Below, piece after piece: positions 12,380 through 25,400 of a DNA stretch of 64,000 nucleotides (the stretch's first letter is position 1; every line of letters starts with the position of its first letter). The DNA is from Phlebiopsis flavidoalba. Taxonomy: Eukaryota > Basidiomycota > Agaricomycetes > Polyporales > Phanerochaetaceae. A program made the translations under genes and the position numbers. Where the stretch lies: the NCBI GenBank assembly GCA_035772785.1, contig JAOCPU010000002.1, positions 930,001-994,000 on the forward strand. The letters run 5' to 3'. The notes below the pieces were generated by a model. The model searched no databases. It was given only the letters and a program-made list of their open reading frames with translations, and had not been told where the DNA came from.

Positions 12380-13250
12380 TTTCCAGTGAATGGGATCATC
12401 GAGCTACTTGGATCAGCGTGAGACTAGAGCTTCGGTGTGGAAAGACTTCCTCACCCTCCGATTCCGCTTGGAAGCATTGACAGTGGACAATCACTGAACA
12501 TGCCAGTGCACAAATTCGGTGCTGTCGGCGGAGATTGTGTCGTTTTGACGATGACACTGTATTACGCGCATACAGCGACCTCTGAAAGCCTCTGAATCGG
12601 GATCTCGATAATATGGTTTCCTGGAAGGAGTCATGACGGATAAAAGCGGAAAGTTCTCGATGTCCCTTCGTGGCGCGGGAAGATCCGAAGCAACCATGCG
12701 GTCTGCGTCGTGTTAGGGCGGGCGCACCTGGCATTCACAGACAGAGTCAGAGCGGACAAATAGGTATGTATGTGTAAGGGACACAACAGCGCAAGGCGGC
12801 GCAAATGCGTCTCTTTTTCAAATGCGTGGACTTCTGTACGACTATGTCCTAGGGGTTGATTTCTTCATTCACTGGCACTACTGCTACTACAACTGCATCT
12901 AGCTACACATGATGTAATTTGCCTTGCGCTCGAGGCCATAACTTTTACCAAGTTCCCGGCGGGCGGTCCTCCGGGTCTGCGCCAAAATATTGGCCAATTT
13001 CCAGGAAATGCGGACAGCGTGGGAACAGTGTGTTTAGCGCCTAAGCCAGTCCCAGCACCCCCGTGCGGCTCGTGCTCTCCTGCTTGCATGACCATGTCCA
13101 ACCCGTCTCACATTCTCATGTGCGCGCACCTCTCGCGGCCTAAGTGGACCCTCAGCGACTCTCAGCTCGCCTACTGAAACCCATGCGGCTGCACTGGTAT
13201 ATTTCGCTCAGCGACGCGGCTCACACTCGATGGTCCTCGGAAGGTGGAGA
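12380..13250. repeat. Upstream flank of copy C, second copy of the 9400-10400 block
   Basis: It is collinear with the flank of copy B over most of its length, with diverged bases and small length differences. Together they show that the duplicated unit included promoter and upstream DNA, not only the coding region. Confidence 0.65.
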
Positions 13251-13574
13251 TACAGACGACTCTATTTCGGACATGGGCTCGGATGAGTTTCGAAGACCAA
13301 ATAGACATAGACTCTACGTTCACAAAGAACGCCGAAGCTTCCGGGCAACGTGAAGATTGTCGTGGAGAGTACGACTTTCTGGTCAGTACATCGTCGCCGC
13401 GCGCGTCCCGCGCGACTGTCAGCAGAATTGAGCGTTGAACGTGCTCTTAGGGCCTTTTGACTGTTAAATTGCTGTACATACAGGGCACATAAAGAAGTCT
13501 TGTTCTTTGCGTCGCCCAATTCTTTGAAGCCGCCCCTCAGCGGCGACTGGGCTGAGACTGGGAGACCACAGTCG

Positions 13575-14861
13575 ATGTCCTCTGTCATCACCATCTCCCA
13601 ACCGCCCACTGTTCCTAGGAACCGATTCGTCGCTCTACAACCCCCCCGCTACATCCCCGCCTCCAACATCGGAGGCTACTCTTGAGCAGGGCTCGAGTCA
13701 GAAACCGACCACGAGTCCGAATTGCGATGCTAGGGCAAGCGATAGTGAGGCGGAGCCTTGTACTCCGAGCGAAGAGGAGAAGGAGAAAGCAAGGATGGAG
13801 AGTCTCAGCAAGCTTGAGAGCCCGACTATACTAACTTCGGGAACAACGCCAGAAGAGAAAGGAAAACAGCCCGTTCCGAGGCAGAGCATAAACCAGTGAT
13901 GACCCTCCGTCGAAGAACTCGACGCAGAGGCCCAGATGCGTGATTGTATTGAAGGAGGAGAAGGTAAGACATGAGTGTTGTGAATCCTATTCGTCTATTG
14001 AGTAACTCTAATAGGCTAGCACGTTCCACGACCTTCTTGAAATATGTTTATCCCCAGTCAGTAGCCTTTTCACGATTGACATTGCATCATTTAACACTAT
14101 GTTCAGTCTTGTCTGCACCATCACATGGAACAATGTTGAGGGCCTGATGAATTTATATCACATAAGCTGACCGTCCCGGCTCTTCAACGCGAATGCCTTA
14201 CCTTTCTCTTGACACACGCTGTTGCAGGCAAACCGATCAAAGCCATGCGAATAGCAGAGCTGTTCGAAGAGGAGGAACTTTATCGCGAATCAAGCCGCTT
14301 TGTACTGACAACCAGGCGGATGGACAGAACAGGAGCTCAGCACGCTCAGTTCTGAGACGCTTCTTCAAACTCGAGAAAACGGTGAGGACACCCTTCATAT
14401 GCGGGGTGCCGATTCCTGATCTCGACAATTCAGAACGGACGTGGTTTCTTGAGCGTGTTATCAAACTCGGGCTCACTCAAATTGCCAAAGAGTACCAATG
14501 CGTACGTGTCTCTTCCCCACATCCACAGATCCAAACCCAATCAGTACCTACGTACAGTGTTCCACATGCCCCGATCCTCCGACGTGTGCTCGGTTTACTA
14601 GAGGAGAAATGGAGACAGGCGTACCAAGCCGTATTTCGTTTCGGTGCGCATTTTTGCTGCTCGCGTTCCACAGATACTGAGATGTCGCGTCGTCAGGTCC
14701 ATGCCAACCTTCGATCGTCTTCCGTTATTTGCGTACACTCGAGGCAGTCTCGCCCCCACTGTCCCTCACGCATCTCAGCTGTCAGACCACAGCCAAGGCA
14801 TTCACCGCCACCCGTCAGTCACTATAACGCATGTGTTTTGCCTTCGCTGACATCCATGTAG
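13575..14861 (+). CDS. Unrecognised protein, serine/proline- and glutamate-rich N-terminus
   Basis: I do not recognise this gene. From ATG 13575 an open stretch reads SSVITISQPPTVPRNRFVAL. After one apparent extra T near 13683 it continues as a charged, low-complexity region with a PCTPSEEEKEKARMESLSKL segment (13690-13900) and then DAEAQMRDCIEGGE. A GT after this and a TAG at about 14013 suggest an intron. The next blocks read TSFHDLLEICLSP..LFTIDIASFNTM and, at 14240-14510, an acidic ELFEEEELYRES stretch followed by LERVIKLGLTQIAKEYQ. This alternation of open blocks with splice-like borders suggests a real gene, but the boundaries and the 3' end (an open frame runs to 14861) are uncertain. 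No catalytic motif, signal peptide or membrane segment was seen. Confidence 0.4.
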
Positions 14862-14869
14862 TTTTTGAT

Positions 14870-15530
14870 CGAATGTTCTCGCTGGGAATTCGTGGGAGCG
14901 GTACAGATGCACAGCCCCTAGGTACACGGGTTTTGCAGCGGTTGCAGGCGCCACAATAGGCCCGCGTCGACATTTCCTCTACTGCTGCCCATTGAAGAAC
15001 GATAGCCAGGCCAAGCCGAAACGATCGGAAGAAGGCCGCGGCATTCGTTAGATTGTCTCAGAAACTAGGATTCTACGTAGTAGTAGGGCGTGAGTTGATA
15101 AATACACCTATATTTTGAACCAATGCAGATGTACTGTGAATAATGTACCGAATATATGATGATATACATATCCAGCGGAACGAGCGGACACGGGCTGGGC
15201 TGTAGTGCTCTTTTCTCCAGCTCGGGTATATAAGAATAGTTGTAAGTATACTCCTGGGACTAGGACCGCCACGCGTGAGCGAGCAATGGAACATGTGCAA
15301 GATGAAAAGGGAAAAGGATAAGATGCAGATTGCGAAAACAGAAGTGGCCACATATCACCGAGTTGAATGAGAAGTATGTGCGACGAAAGCGAACAGAGGT
15401 GTGCGAAAGAGGCTGGGGGATCACGGAGGGATGAGGTTTGGGGTTACACTGGCCTCTAGAATAAGCCAAGAAACTTGTACACATGCTAATGCAACAAGTT
15501 AGTATAATAACTGATAAACAAAAAGCAACG
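14870..15530. other. Intergenic region between convergent genes
   Basis: The sequence is AT-richer than its surroundings and has no gene or domain. It separates the unrecognised plus-strand gene from the 3' end of the minus-strand RhoGAP gene, so it probably holds both 3' ends. Confidence 0.45.
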
Positions 15531-18500
15531 CTATGGTGAGGCGTTGGACTGCTCGAAGACTGCTGGCGCATTTTCTACAAGCCATTCGACGGAAAGGGCT
15601 TTTCCCGCCATATCACTGAACTCAAGGGCATTGGGGTCCCGAGAACGCATGAGCGTGGCTATTGTTACATTTGTTAATGTCAAACTGAACACAAAAAGGC
15701 ATCTCGGACTTACGACCAAACACAACGCCCAGATTTCTCGCATGCATGAGGTTGACATCGCTTCGCTCACATATGCTGGATATGTATTAGCTGGGGTAAA
15801 GAGCGCGCATTATACCAACGACTCACCGATGGAGATGGAGGCATGAGAGCCCGCGTAGTGTGATAATGCTCCTAGGCAACTCTCCCCAATCAGCTCCGTG
15901 AACCGCGCACCCTTGACCGCTGTATCCTTTATTTAGGGAAGCCTGGATGAACTGGTCGTGGAGCTGGTAGGTCAAAAAGCGGGTCGGGCAACGAGCGGGA
16001 AGTACGTCTTCCAGCACCGACGTAACGCTGCAGATATCGTTGAAAGTATCGTTGTCGCGCAGATCGAACGACGCATAATCCCCGCGTTTCGAACAGTTGG
16101 GTGATCATCTTTGACTGACCGGAGCCTCCTGTCTTGCGGTAGATACCCTCGTAGTGCCAATGCTGGATTGCGAATGAGAAGCGACCAACAAAGCACGAAT
16201 TTGATACTTACCGAGCGCATCGACTGCATCGATACACTTCTCGACGATGACAGGAATAGCACGATCCTCATCTTTCGAGTCGGGCGCGAACTTGTTCAAT
16301 GAGTTCACGACCGAACATCGATGGACCTAGCGCGAGGGTCAATGACAATCACGATGGCTTTTAGAGGAACATACCAGCTTGTGGCGGTGGAGACATCTCG
16401 TGTTTCGCCCCGTGCGTGTTGCGAGCAGGGAAGATGGACCTGCTGCGAGCATCGATGATGGACGGAAATATTGCATGCTGTGAATAGATTCTCTTCAACA
16501 CCTGACTGCACCGAATCGGACGGCCCACTTACTTCCGCATCGCATGATGGAGCCCACACATCTTGTCGCCACAATGGTCGCAACGCGCGACGCGCAGGCC
16601 GTTGACCTGCTGGAAGTTGTGTTCGATGCGCGGCTTCGCCCTGCCCGTCTCCGGATACATGGCCGGCGCGTGGTTCTCCTTCGCGGCCTGCGCCTGGCTG
16701 CGGGATCCGGGCCACTTGAACTTGGGCTTCTGCTGTGGCGTAGCCTCGATCGCATCAGGTTTCGAGACCTTGATGTACCGCTCCGCGGACTCCTCCGAGA
16801 ACGCAGTGGTGGACGAGGGATGTGACCGAAGACGAAAGATTCATTGGCCGATTCTTGTCGAGCGACGGGTTCGCGGTGTAGTTCGTGTGAGCCATCCGAG
16901 GCGGTGTCGAGGCGGCGCAAATACTGGGCATGGCAGCTGGGCTAGCTCCTCGTTCCTGGCGCTCAGCATGGTGGTCTCTTCGAGATAGGCGTCGCGCGAG
17001 CCCTGAGCTCGGTGATCTCCCTGAACAAGCCCTCCTTTTGCGCTGTGAGGGGAAGGAGATCGCTTTGGTACTGGTTCTTGATGTTGTCAAACCTAACAGA
17101 AAGAGCCCTGCTCAATCTCTGCGTCTCGTCGGTAGCACCCGAGGAAATAGTCGAGGAGCTACTAATTGCACGGCTCAGTACCAAGCATCATGAGGTAATG
17201 GGGTTGAACTGACCTCTTTGAAGCAGAGAGCTCCTCCACTTCTGCCAACGCCATGTCGCGCTCGACTCTCAACTTTGAGAGATCTCGTTCGAGTGTCGAG
17301 AGACTATCACTGAGTTCCTGCGAGAGCTGTTTCTGCGCTTCCTGTTTCTTGGTCTCTCCGGAGATCGCTTTGAGGCGGACAGCCTGGCTGGAGAGCAAGA
17401 CTCGGAGGCGGGTTACTTCAGCCTCCGCGTCGCGCCTCGACTTAAGCTCCTTGTCGTACTCTGTCTGGGCAACAGTGAGGCCTTCCACGTACTGCTGGCT
17501 CGCGCGCTGCAACAGAACATCATCCATTAATACCCCACAAACTCTCGCAGATTTGTCTGATGGACAGCTCGCGCACCTTTCATGCCATCGAGCCTGCGCT
17601 TCATATCCAGGAACTCCTCCTTGCGCTGGTCCAGGAGCATAATGATCGCGCCTATAAACTCGCCGTCGAGCTTAACATAGGGCGCACCCCTGTCCGTTGA
17701 CTCGGATAGCGCCTCCTGCAGCCTCCGCCGCACGAGGTCAGACGTGTCGGGCCGGCTCACAGCCGCCTCGGGCGCGGTGATCGTGATGTGTGTGCGCGGG
17801 AGGCGGTCGGTCGACCCGTTCACGGGCACGAGCGACGCGGTCGAGTCGTTGCGCTGTCGGTCAAAAGTACACCGTGTCCTCGAGCCGCGGCTTCGGCGGG
17901 AGGCCGACCTTGTTCTCCGCCGTTTGCGGGCGCACATGGAGAGGCCGTGGTGCGTCCTTCTCAGTGGGCCGGGGCGCGTCGCGCCGCCGCACAGGGTGGC
18001 GTCGGCGCTTGTGTCAGGCTTGAAGGCGCTGCTGGTAGGGGTCGTCGGCTGCTGCGCGGCGGTGGGGGGAGGAGTGGGTGTTACGTCAGGCCGCGGGGCT
18101 GCCTCCTTGCCCTCGACTATCCTGTCGAGCTGCTTGAGCCCCTCTGGCCCGCCGACGGTGCTCAGGAGGTCCGCAAAGTCTGCGCCGACCATGGAGAAGC
18201 GGATGGGCGGCAGCGCAGGGGCGATGAAGGTCGAGTGCGACGTGCTCTCGATCGGCTCCTCCTCTTGAGAGTACTCCTCGGACGCCCTCCGCGCTGTCGA
18301 TCTGGTTCGCCTCTTCTTGCTCATCACGCTCGCTATCTCGCACGTGTGACGAGTCCAGCTTGAGCTGCGGCGGCCGCAAACCCGCCTTAGGTCCCTTCGT
18401 CTCCTTCGGAGGCGGGAGCGGCGGACGACTGTCGCGCCGCACGTCCACCTGCGGCCGCCTCTGCTCCTCCGCCTCTGCCTCCGTATCTGTCCCACTCTCT

Positions 18501-20318
18501 TACACCCCTAGGCACATCGACGCGATGCGAAGGCGATGTTCGGGCGCGCGACGCGGTCGGCGACCGCGGCGGGAGCTCAAGTGAAGACGAGCTGTTGCGA
18601 TTGCGCGTGTCAAGCGACGCCCCGCGGGGCACCACCCAGGCTCGGCGACGCACGCCCCTCGCCCAGCGACGGCGCAGTGTCGCTCCGAGGTCAGGGCCCG
18701 GCTGCTCGTGTGCGCGCGGGCACACGGTCGAGCGTGAAGGAGAGGCGCATCGGCGAGCGGGAGCGCTCTTGCTGGAGCGCGCCGAAGCGCGGGTGGGGCT
18801 GGGTGTCGCTCGAGGACGCGGAACGGGACCGGCCCGCGATTTGGTTTCCGTTCAGCGTCGCGTTCGGGGTCGAGCTGCATCCGGGGTATCCCTGGTGAAG
18901 TGCCTGTGTCTGCAAAGCCGCCGTCAAAGTGTTCGCGCAGGGGAGAGCGCGCGCCACTCCCGTTAGGTTGTGCTGGTGCCGCCGTTCATATGTGTCGCAT
19001 GGGGTGTCGACGGCGAGGAAGGTGAGCCGCTTCGCTGTGGGGGCTCTTGGTTAAAGGTTGTTTGAACGACATGACAAGTCCAGGGTTGATTGACTGCGTT
19101 TCGCTCTAATCCTGGAGGTGGACGCCACTTTCTGGCGAGAGCAATCCGCCTTGCGAGCCAGACGACGTGCCTCCATCCCATTTTGGGGAACAAGCAGGTT
19201 TAATGGGTCGGTCATCAAAGCTCTGGGGGCTTTTCTGCAGCGTATGTGCATTAGTGGGGATAGACAACATGTCAGCCGTTGGTGAGATGGTAAATGGACG
19301 TCGAGTCGCGTGGTGGTCGGGCGTGGGGGTCGTTGTGCGGTATGCGGAAGGGGAAGGCGGGAGTCCGCTCTGTAAAGTCGCTGCACCGTTGGGGCGCCAT
19401 GCACAGCACCCGTTGTCGTCGAAGCCGCCGCAGATGAGTTTGCCATTGCTTGATGTTGCGCCCGCTGACGGCCCCAAAGTGCGATTGTTGGGGGCTATGA
19501 GCTCTCTCCCCTGCGGTATAATTGATAGCGACTGCTCGCTTCAGTGGTGGTGGACTGGCAACTGTGGGGCCAAAGTCGGAAGTGCGAGGGGTACCCGATC
19601 GTGCTGCTGACGACGGCGCAGTCGACGGTGGGCTGGTCTTGGATACATCGCTCGGCGGCGGCGGCGGCACCTAGGTATCACATCATTCGCACTGGATCAC
19701 AAGATTATGCACTGCAGCATAGGCACTCACCACTGTCTCTTTAGACATTGCCTGGCTCAGGCCTGCCATCTGCTTCTCTCGCTCACGTCGTTCCCTCTCC
19801 TTCCGTTCCAGATGTCTCCTGCTTCGAGCTACCCGCTCGCTGTGGCAAGGCATGCAGTAGATGCCCTAAAGCTCGTCTTCGCGAACACGAGGCTCCTCGA
19901 TGCGCTTCTTGCAGACCTTGCAGTTTGAAGCAATGTGCGTGGTATGAGTCGTCGCCGGTCATGATCGCCTCGTCGAGGATGGGCTGCCCGCAGACGTTGC
20001 AGCAGTACGAGCAATTGGCGCACACTGGAGAGCCGTCGGAGAGCAGATAGCAGGTTCGTATCCGCGGTGACCTGCTGGTGGCACTTTGCACACTTGAAGC
20101 CAATCATGTGGAAAATATTGATTTGACTATAACAGTGTAACGCCGGGTTCGCTCTAAATTGCTTCGGCCAATGTACAGCGAAATGATGCACCGCACCCAA
20201 AACGTGGCGACCACCACTGCACTCCTCCGTTCTCGGTGACGACAGAGTTCTTGCAGCCAAGTGCCGCGTCGGATTTCGCCCATGGACGGCCACGGTCGGG
20301 GATCATGTTCTGAGCCAT
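15531..20318 (-). CDS. LIM-C1-RhoGAP protein (Rga-type Rho GTPase-activating protein)
   Basis: Predicted GTPase-activating protein for Rho/Cdc42-type GTPases in polarity and cell-wall signalling, of the fungal Rga1 type. Read on the minus strand from ATG 20318 (MAQNMIPDRGRPWAKSDAAL), two LIM zinc fingers come first: a first finger around CAKCHQQVTADTNLL, then GSPVCANCSYCCNVC..AHCFK and YCMPCHSERVARS (about 19830-20290). A long Ser/Pro-rich linker follows (17.5-19.7 kb, with a polyproline from GCC/CCG repeats near 19660). Next is a coiled coil (about 17000-17530, SKLRVERDMALAEVEELSA). A C1 finger (16400-16640) reads HNFQQVNGLRVARCDHCGDK and then HHRCSQQVHLPC. The RhoGAP domain (15531-16310) has YRKTGGSGQSK with the arginine finger, and LPDPLLTYQLHDQF across frames. 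The protein ends VEWLVENAPAVFEQSNASP. Frame changes and short introns are frequent, and the linker is hard to resolve. The architecture is clear; target and phase of action are inference. Confidence 0.88.
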
Positions 20319-22980
20319 GTGGCATCCAGAGGATACAGACGGCCTCCGTTATTTCAATTAGCTCACGTCCAGGATTTGCGAAAGATGTTGTAGTCAGATA
20401 GTCTAATAGCATTCCACAGCTTTGAGTGAGAGAAGCGGTGGAAGCGGGCAGTAATAGGAACAGGGTCGCAGTATCGTCGTAACGGAAGCTTTCTTCTCCG
20501 AGACTAGCCAAGGCTCGAGCAGAGTCACAGCAGCACGTCGATTTGTCGTATTCGTGTAATTGAGAGTGCTTTCCAGAGCTGCCCGAAGTACAGAGGTCAC
20601 AAGGACGAATCAGTCGGTAGGGTATTGGGGCGGAAGAGTGGAGATGGAGTGGAAGGCAATGAGCTGAGTCTACTGGTCCACGTGGGGGGTGTGAGTCACT
20701 GCGAGCCGGCGGTACGGGCTGTTCCATAACTCATGGGCGTCTAGTCGCCGGCCCAGCTAGTTATCCTATGTGACATAAAATATTGATCGCTTTGACTGCG
20801 AGTTACATTTCCGGGCTCGACCTGGAGACTACCTGCCAATCTGCCTCAGCACTGCATGCTGATAACCTCCTCGAGCGGCCCTGATTGGTGACCTGGTAGC
20901 TACCGCGCAAGCGTATGCAAGACTGAAGCAAGCTCGAATGGCGGTTCCAGGTCGTACCAAACCAGCTGGGGCGCAGTGGACGGGCAGCGAAATATCTATG
21001 TTAATTAGTCTCTCAAAATACTTGCGTGGGGCGCAACCATATGGAGACCTTGTTCCATCTGGGGTGTGTGTTATGGCGGTGCACTTGACGTGCTTGTCAG
21101 CCCGCGACGCTCGTCGGCTGCATGTCCGGGTACCAACAGTCGCCCTAAGGAAATATCTGAGGTGGAGGTGGGGGGGGAACGGAGGTCTTAGTGGATGTCG
21201 GAACAGGCACTGAGAATATATTATTATTAGGTATGTTAGCTCAGACGACCCCTCCGAGCGTTGCAGGTTCAGACCCTCGTGCGACCCGCAAGGGCGCAAC
21301 CTTGACGGACGACCAACGCCATGCGCAACCGCCGACGCGAACCTCGGCCAGGCCTTCGGCGTGCCTCCCGGGCACACGTCGACGTCGGTGTCGTCCCTGC
21401 GGTCGCTGTTGTATTATTTTAACATTAGAAAAGGGAGTTCGGTCGTCGTGAAATGTGGCACGCGCTGCCTCGAGTCCGTAGGGTTACGTGTGAGCGGTAT
21501 GTCTCGTGTTCGCATCTATTCAGTCTCAGGAGAGCAAAACATCATCTCGACGGATCGGTCAGGCGTGCGCGGAAACTCCGTCGCTGCCGCATTGTCGACA
21601 TCGACATGGCTGTTTGCAACGGGTGTGCGACAGTACGTTCGAAGCGTACAGAATTAAACGCAAACCGCAGTTTATGGCCTAGTATGTGTAGCTCTCGTTG
21701 CGAAGGGGAGACTCAGGTACACAATCCACTGAAGCCAGTTGAGTGAAAGACACGCTGATCATCCTTACGTGGACAGGGAAGCCTTCTCTGTACGTCGCCT
21801 CAGGTCTTGGGTGCGCACACTCTTCTCCCAGGGCTTGTCCGTGGCATTTTTCTAAAGTTTTGCCTGTACATTTGGTCTCTCCTATGTTGTAAAAGCTCAA
21901 GCATCGGGCACTTGCTAGATTGCGCCGCTCGCCAAAGCATCCCGAGAAATCTCGTCCTTTGAAACTAATAATACTTTTGTGACGATAGCCTCGGTGCGCT
22001 GAATTGAATTGCTCCTCCTCTGAATAACCTATTTGAGATTCTACATCCACGGACAGACCTTGGCTCGTGTGATTATCAAAGAGTATTGCCTTTTCTTGTT
22101 GACGAGTATGGCAACACGCCCGTGTGTAGCTTGGCGAGGCAAGGCCACTGCGGAAAAGCTCGATCCCAGCAATGCGCGCTTGGCCACAGTGATCGGGCGT
22201 CGTTGTGGCGTCGCATCAGCGCATCAGATCCGCCTTGAGATATCGCCTGAATCTGAGACACGTCGAATAATGACCACTGCGTACGTCCACCATCTGCTTC
22301 AGCTCGGACTTTGGTGCGTGTGCTGTGTGGACGCGTGGACGCGTAAACGGATAAAATGGGTGAGTTTTCGTGTTGAAGAATATGTGTCGATGCTGATTTG
22401 TAGAGAAAGATGGGGTACACTGTATACCACAGCACATGCTCATTACCTCGATGCACAACCTCTACTTGCACAGAGTGCCGGATCAGCGGTACGAGTCTAT
22501 TGTACAGTCCTCAGTTGATAGCGAAAAACGCGCTGTGAACGTAGTGGTCGGGTCGGCAATCCTAAATGTGCCGGCGGCGGCGCGCTGTGCTGCTTCTGAT
22601 TTGTTCGTTAGTCACGTGAGTTAACATTGCTCTTGTTGTCCCAGTTGCGATATGCGCATGCCAGCTAATAATAGAACGGCTGGATCGCAGGAGGTGTGAA
22701 CTGTAGATGACCAGGTGGTTGTGGCAGAAATCTCCCGAGAGCCATCCACGATGAGTCCACATGCTGTCGCACCCGCGCCTCCACGGACGGTCACGTAGTG
22801 ATGTGTGGCTCTTGCTTGGCCTACTGTCCGAGGCCCTTATAGAAGAAAGTCCGATCGTACCATTACGGCGTTCCTTCAACTCTGCTATTATAAACATGCC
22901 GCATGCCAGGGGGGGGCCCCCGCCCGGCTGACGCCGTTGATTGTCGTAGGCCTTCCTCGCCCCTGACCACTCATATGCGC
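20319..22980. other. 2.6-kb gap without a recognisable gene
   Basis: Only short, unconvincing open frames are present on both strands (longest 207 codons, antisense-like and with no domain). The first few hundred bases must hold the RhoGAP promoter and 5' leader. A tRNA-like string near 21230-21300 was rejected. Confidence 0.4.
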
Positions 22981-23039
22981 GTGGTGTTAGAGAAAGCGCC
23001 CACCCAAAGGTATCACACGGACGCACACGGACGCTCGAC

Positions 23040-25400
23040 AAGCAGGAACGTCGTGATCGTCCTGCCACTCTCGACGCCGAGGGCAAAAAGGGACAGCGCC
23101 TCCCCCAACGCGCCTGCGCTCAGCAGCAAGCAGAGTCTGTTCTGCTACGTTTACCCCTCATTACGATCGCTGCCTGCAGCCTTTGGTTCTCATCAGGTGT
23201 GTTGTAGACGAAGACTTCTCGCTGCGTGCGCTACTATGCTCACCCGATGTCCGTTGTGTACGGCATGCAGCGACTGGATGTGCGTGGAGCCAATCCTACC
23301 ACTCCCGCGATTCGTGGATGCTCACTGAATCTAGATCAAAACAATCTCATGGACCATGGCCAACGTGAGCTAGGCGCCGAAGGACGCATATACCGCCTTC
23401 TATTATATTTGACTATGTGGTGGGATAGGTCGTCTTCAAGAAGTCTCTACCCAACAGACTACACCTCCGATGTGTTCGACTCGGGTGTCCAACTCCCTCC
23501 TTGTTGGTAAGAGAGACCTCGGCCGTAGTTTGTATAACTACTGACATAATTTCCGCACAGGCGCAATCATTGGACAGGTCATCGTTACGTTTTTAGGCAC
23601 TCATCTGTGACCGTCTGGGTCGCAAAAGTCGCCCTCGTTAGGCACGACATTTGTTCATCGTCATTGGCGCGATCCTCGGCCACTGTGCCGCCATGGCGCA
23701 CTTCACGGCAGTACGCCCAAGGCCCTTGTTTTGGTTCCTGACGTTTGCTCGCGGGGTATTACCGCGAATCGTGCGTATTCAAAGGGTCATTCGTACGCGA
23801 AGTGTTATCATCATTAGTTTATTCTGTTACTAGGGGGTGGGCTGAGAGTATCAGCGTCGTCGACCAGCGCCACCGATGGTGGCTGCAAACGAAAGATGAT
23901 CTGCCTAACCGTGGGACTGGTGGGCTCATCTTCTCTGGCGAATATATACGTTGCTCATGCTAATCATAGTGTCATTCAATGTCACACGATACTTCGTGCT
24001 CAGCGTACGTTCCTCAACACGACTTACACAAACTCTCTCTCACGTTCCTATAGTTCGGCGGCCCGCTCGCCGTTTCCGTTTTCCTCAATCGTGATCTCTG
24101 CTGCCGCGAAGGACACCGAACACCGTCTGGCGTGTCTGCTTCGGCGTTGGCCATGCCCTTACCTCACCCGTCTTCTACTTCCGTATTCGGAGCCTCAGCT
24201 CGCATGCTGTACAAAAAGGGCGGCTATCAAAACGTTAGTACATCTGCGGGTCTTTGGGCCGTGCTGGACTAACGGAGGAATCCAGGGTCGCTGTGCCATT
24301 ATGGGCACGTAATCAAAACGATCCGGAATGCCTTGATTAGGGGAACCTTTGGCGCTTGGTATGTTCAATGTTTCCACCAAAGAATACACTTCGAGCTAAC
24401 TGTAGTTCAGGTTCCTCTATCGACTTCTTAAGTAATCTCCTCCCGTCATTTCAGGCACTCGTGGTAAGCCCAACTCATCACAGGTCACCTTCCGACCAAC
24501 GAGAGTGTCTACTCTGGCACGTTAATCTCAAGCGGTAATTTCACAAACGGAGACATCAAGAAGACGCGCCGAATGCAAGCTCGTGTTGGGCACGATCCCG
24601 CCCTCCCCGGAAAGTCTTTGTCGGGCGCGCTCCTGTGCAACTCGGCTCGGCAGACGGAACACGGTGTGTACTCTTTCTTAGCTATATCCAATAGCAGTAG
24701 CTGAACAAGATCACCAAGATGATGCTTGGGTGCGGGTTCAGCGGTGTATCTCGTGTTTGCCCCCTCACAACTGATTATTGGGTGTGCGTACGATAGGATT
24801 TCGAAGATCGTGCCGTGCGTTATTTATCATCTTGTGAGCGGCTTCCTTCATAACGTCTGCTTCGGTGAATTGATGGCAAAGGTGACCTGGTGACTCAGCT
24901 ACGGCCTCAATGAAGTCTCTATTCGGTAACATGGTACGCGCATGTAATCCGGCTTCCAAATCTTTCTAATCTGACCTCGTGTCACGTTACAGGGTGCCGG
25001 TGACGATGCTCGGTCTAGTCAGCGCAGAGTTGAGTAATCATAGTCTTCTCCTCTTCAAGTTCAGCTACTCAATCGGACTCTATTTGTCTAGATCATACGC
25101 CACTGCAGTCCGGTAAGCCCTTGCCTCCCCCGACAACCTCTTAAACTATAGGTGCTTCATGCTTACACCACCAGAGGAAAGGAACATGCTACGGTCTCTC
25201 CGCCGCCATCGGCAAAACCGGCGCGGCAGTTGGTACGCAGGCCTTCAACGCCCTATCCCAAAAACCATCTCCGGCGAAAAAGTCTGTTCTACTAACCTGG
25301 CGTCACACTCTCCTATCTACGTAGCTAATAAACCGACAGATTTCTTTAGTGATCATTCATCAGCGCCGCGTATCTTGCCGGTGTTGTGAACTTGTCTCCA
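23040..25400 (+). CDS. MFS transporter, phosphate / glycerophosphodiester H+ symporter type (fragmented)
   Basis: Predicted plasma-membrane proton symporter of the major facilitator superfamily, in the fungal phosphate:H+ family that includes Pho84 and Git1. Blocks lie in the family order on the plus strand: QNNLM (23338), LYPTDYTSDV (23446), GAIIGQV (23559), a DRLGRK-like loop spread over two frames (23610), FVIVIGAILGH and FWFLTFARGV (23650-23755), then ATDGGCKRKMI (23868). GGPLAVSVFL lies near 24058, MLYKKGGYQN near 24203, and LGRRNTV with KMMLGCGFSG near 24640-24750. The signature GTCYGLSAAIGKTGAAVGTQ is at 25185-25245. Several substitutions and stops, as well as frame changes, break it, so it may be a pseudogene or a poorly read gene. 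Both ends are approximate. It sits just upstream of the plus-strand oxygenase array. The substrate cannot be fixed from sequence. Confidence 0.72.

Noticed and set aside
14193..14861. 222-codon plus frame taken as a complete gene
   Set aside because: Splice-like borders and frame-linked blocks upstream suggest it is only part of a longer spliced gene, and its last third looks non-coding.
17744..18363. Plus-strand open frames of 174 and 191 codons
   Set aside because: They are antisense to the Ser/Pro-rich linker of the RhoGAP gene and have a composition expected of its complement.
21229..21310. tRNA-like string (TTAGCTCAG followed by GGTTCAGACCC)
   Set aside because: The second half of the D stem, a paired anticodon arm and a matching acceptor stem could not be found.
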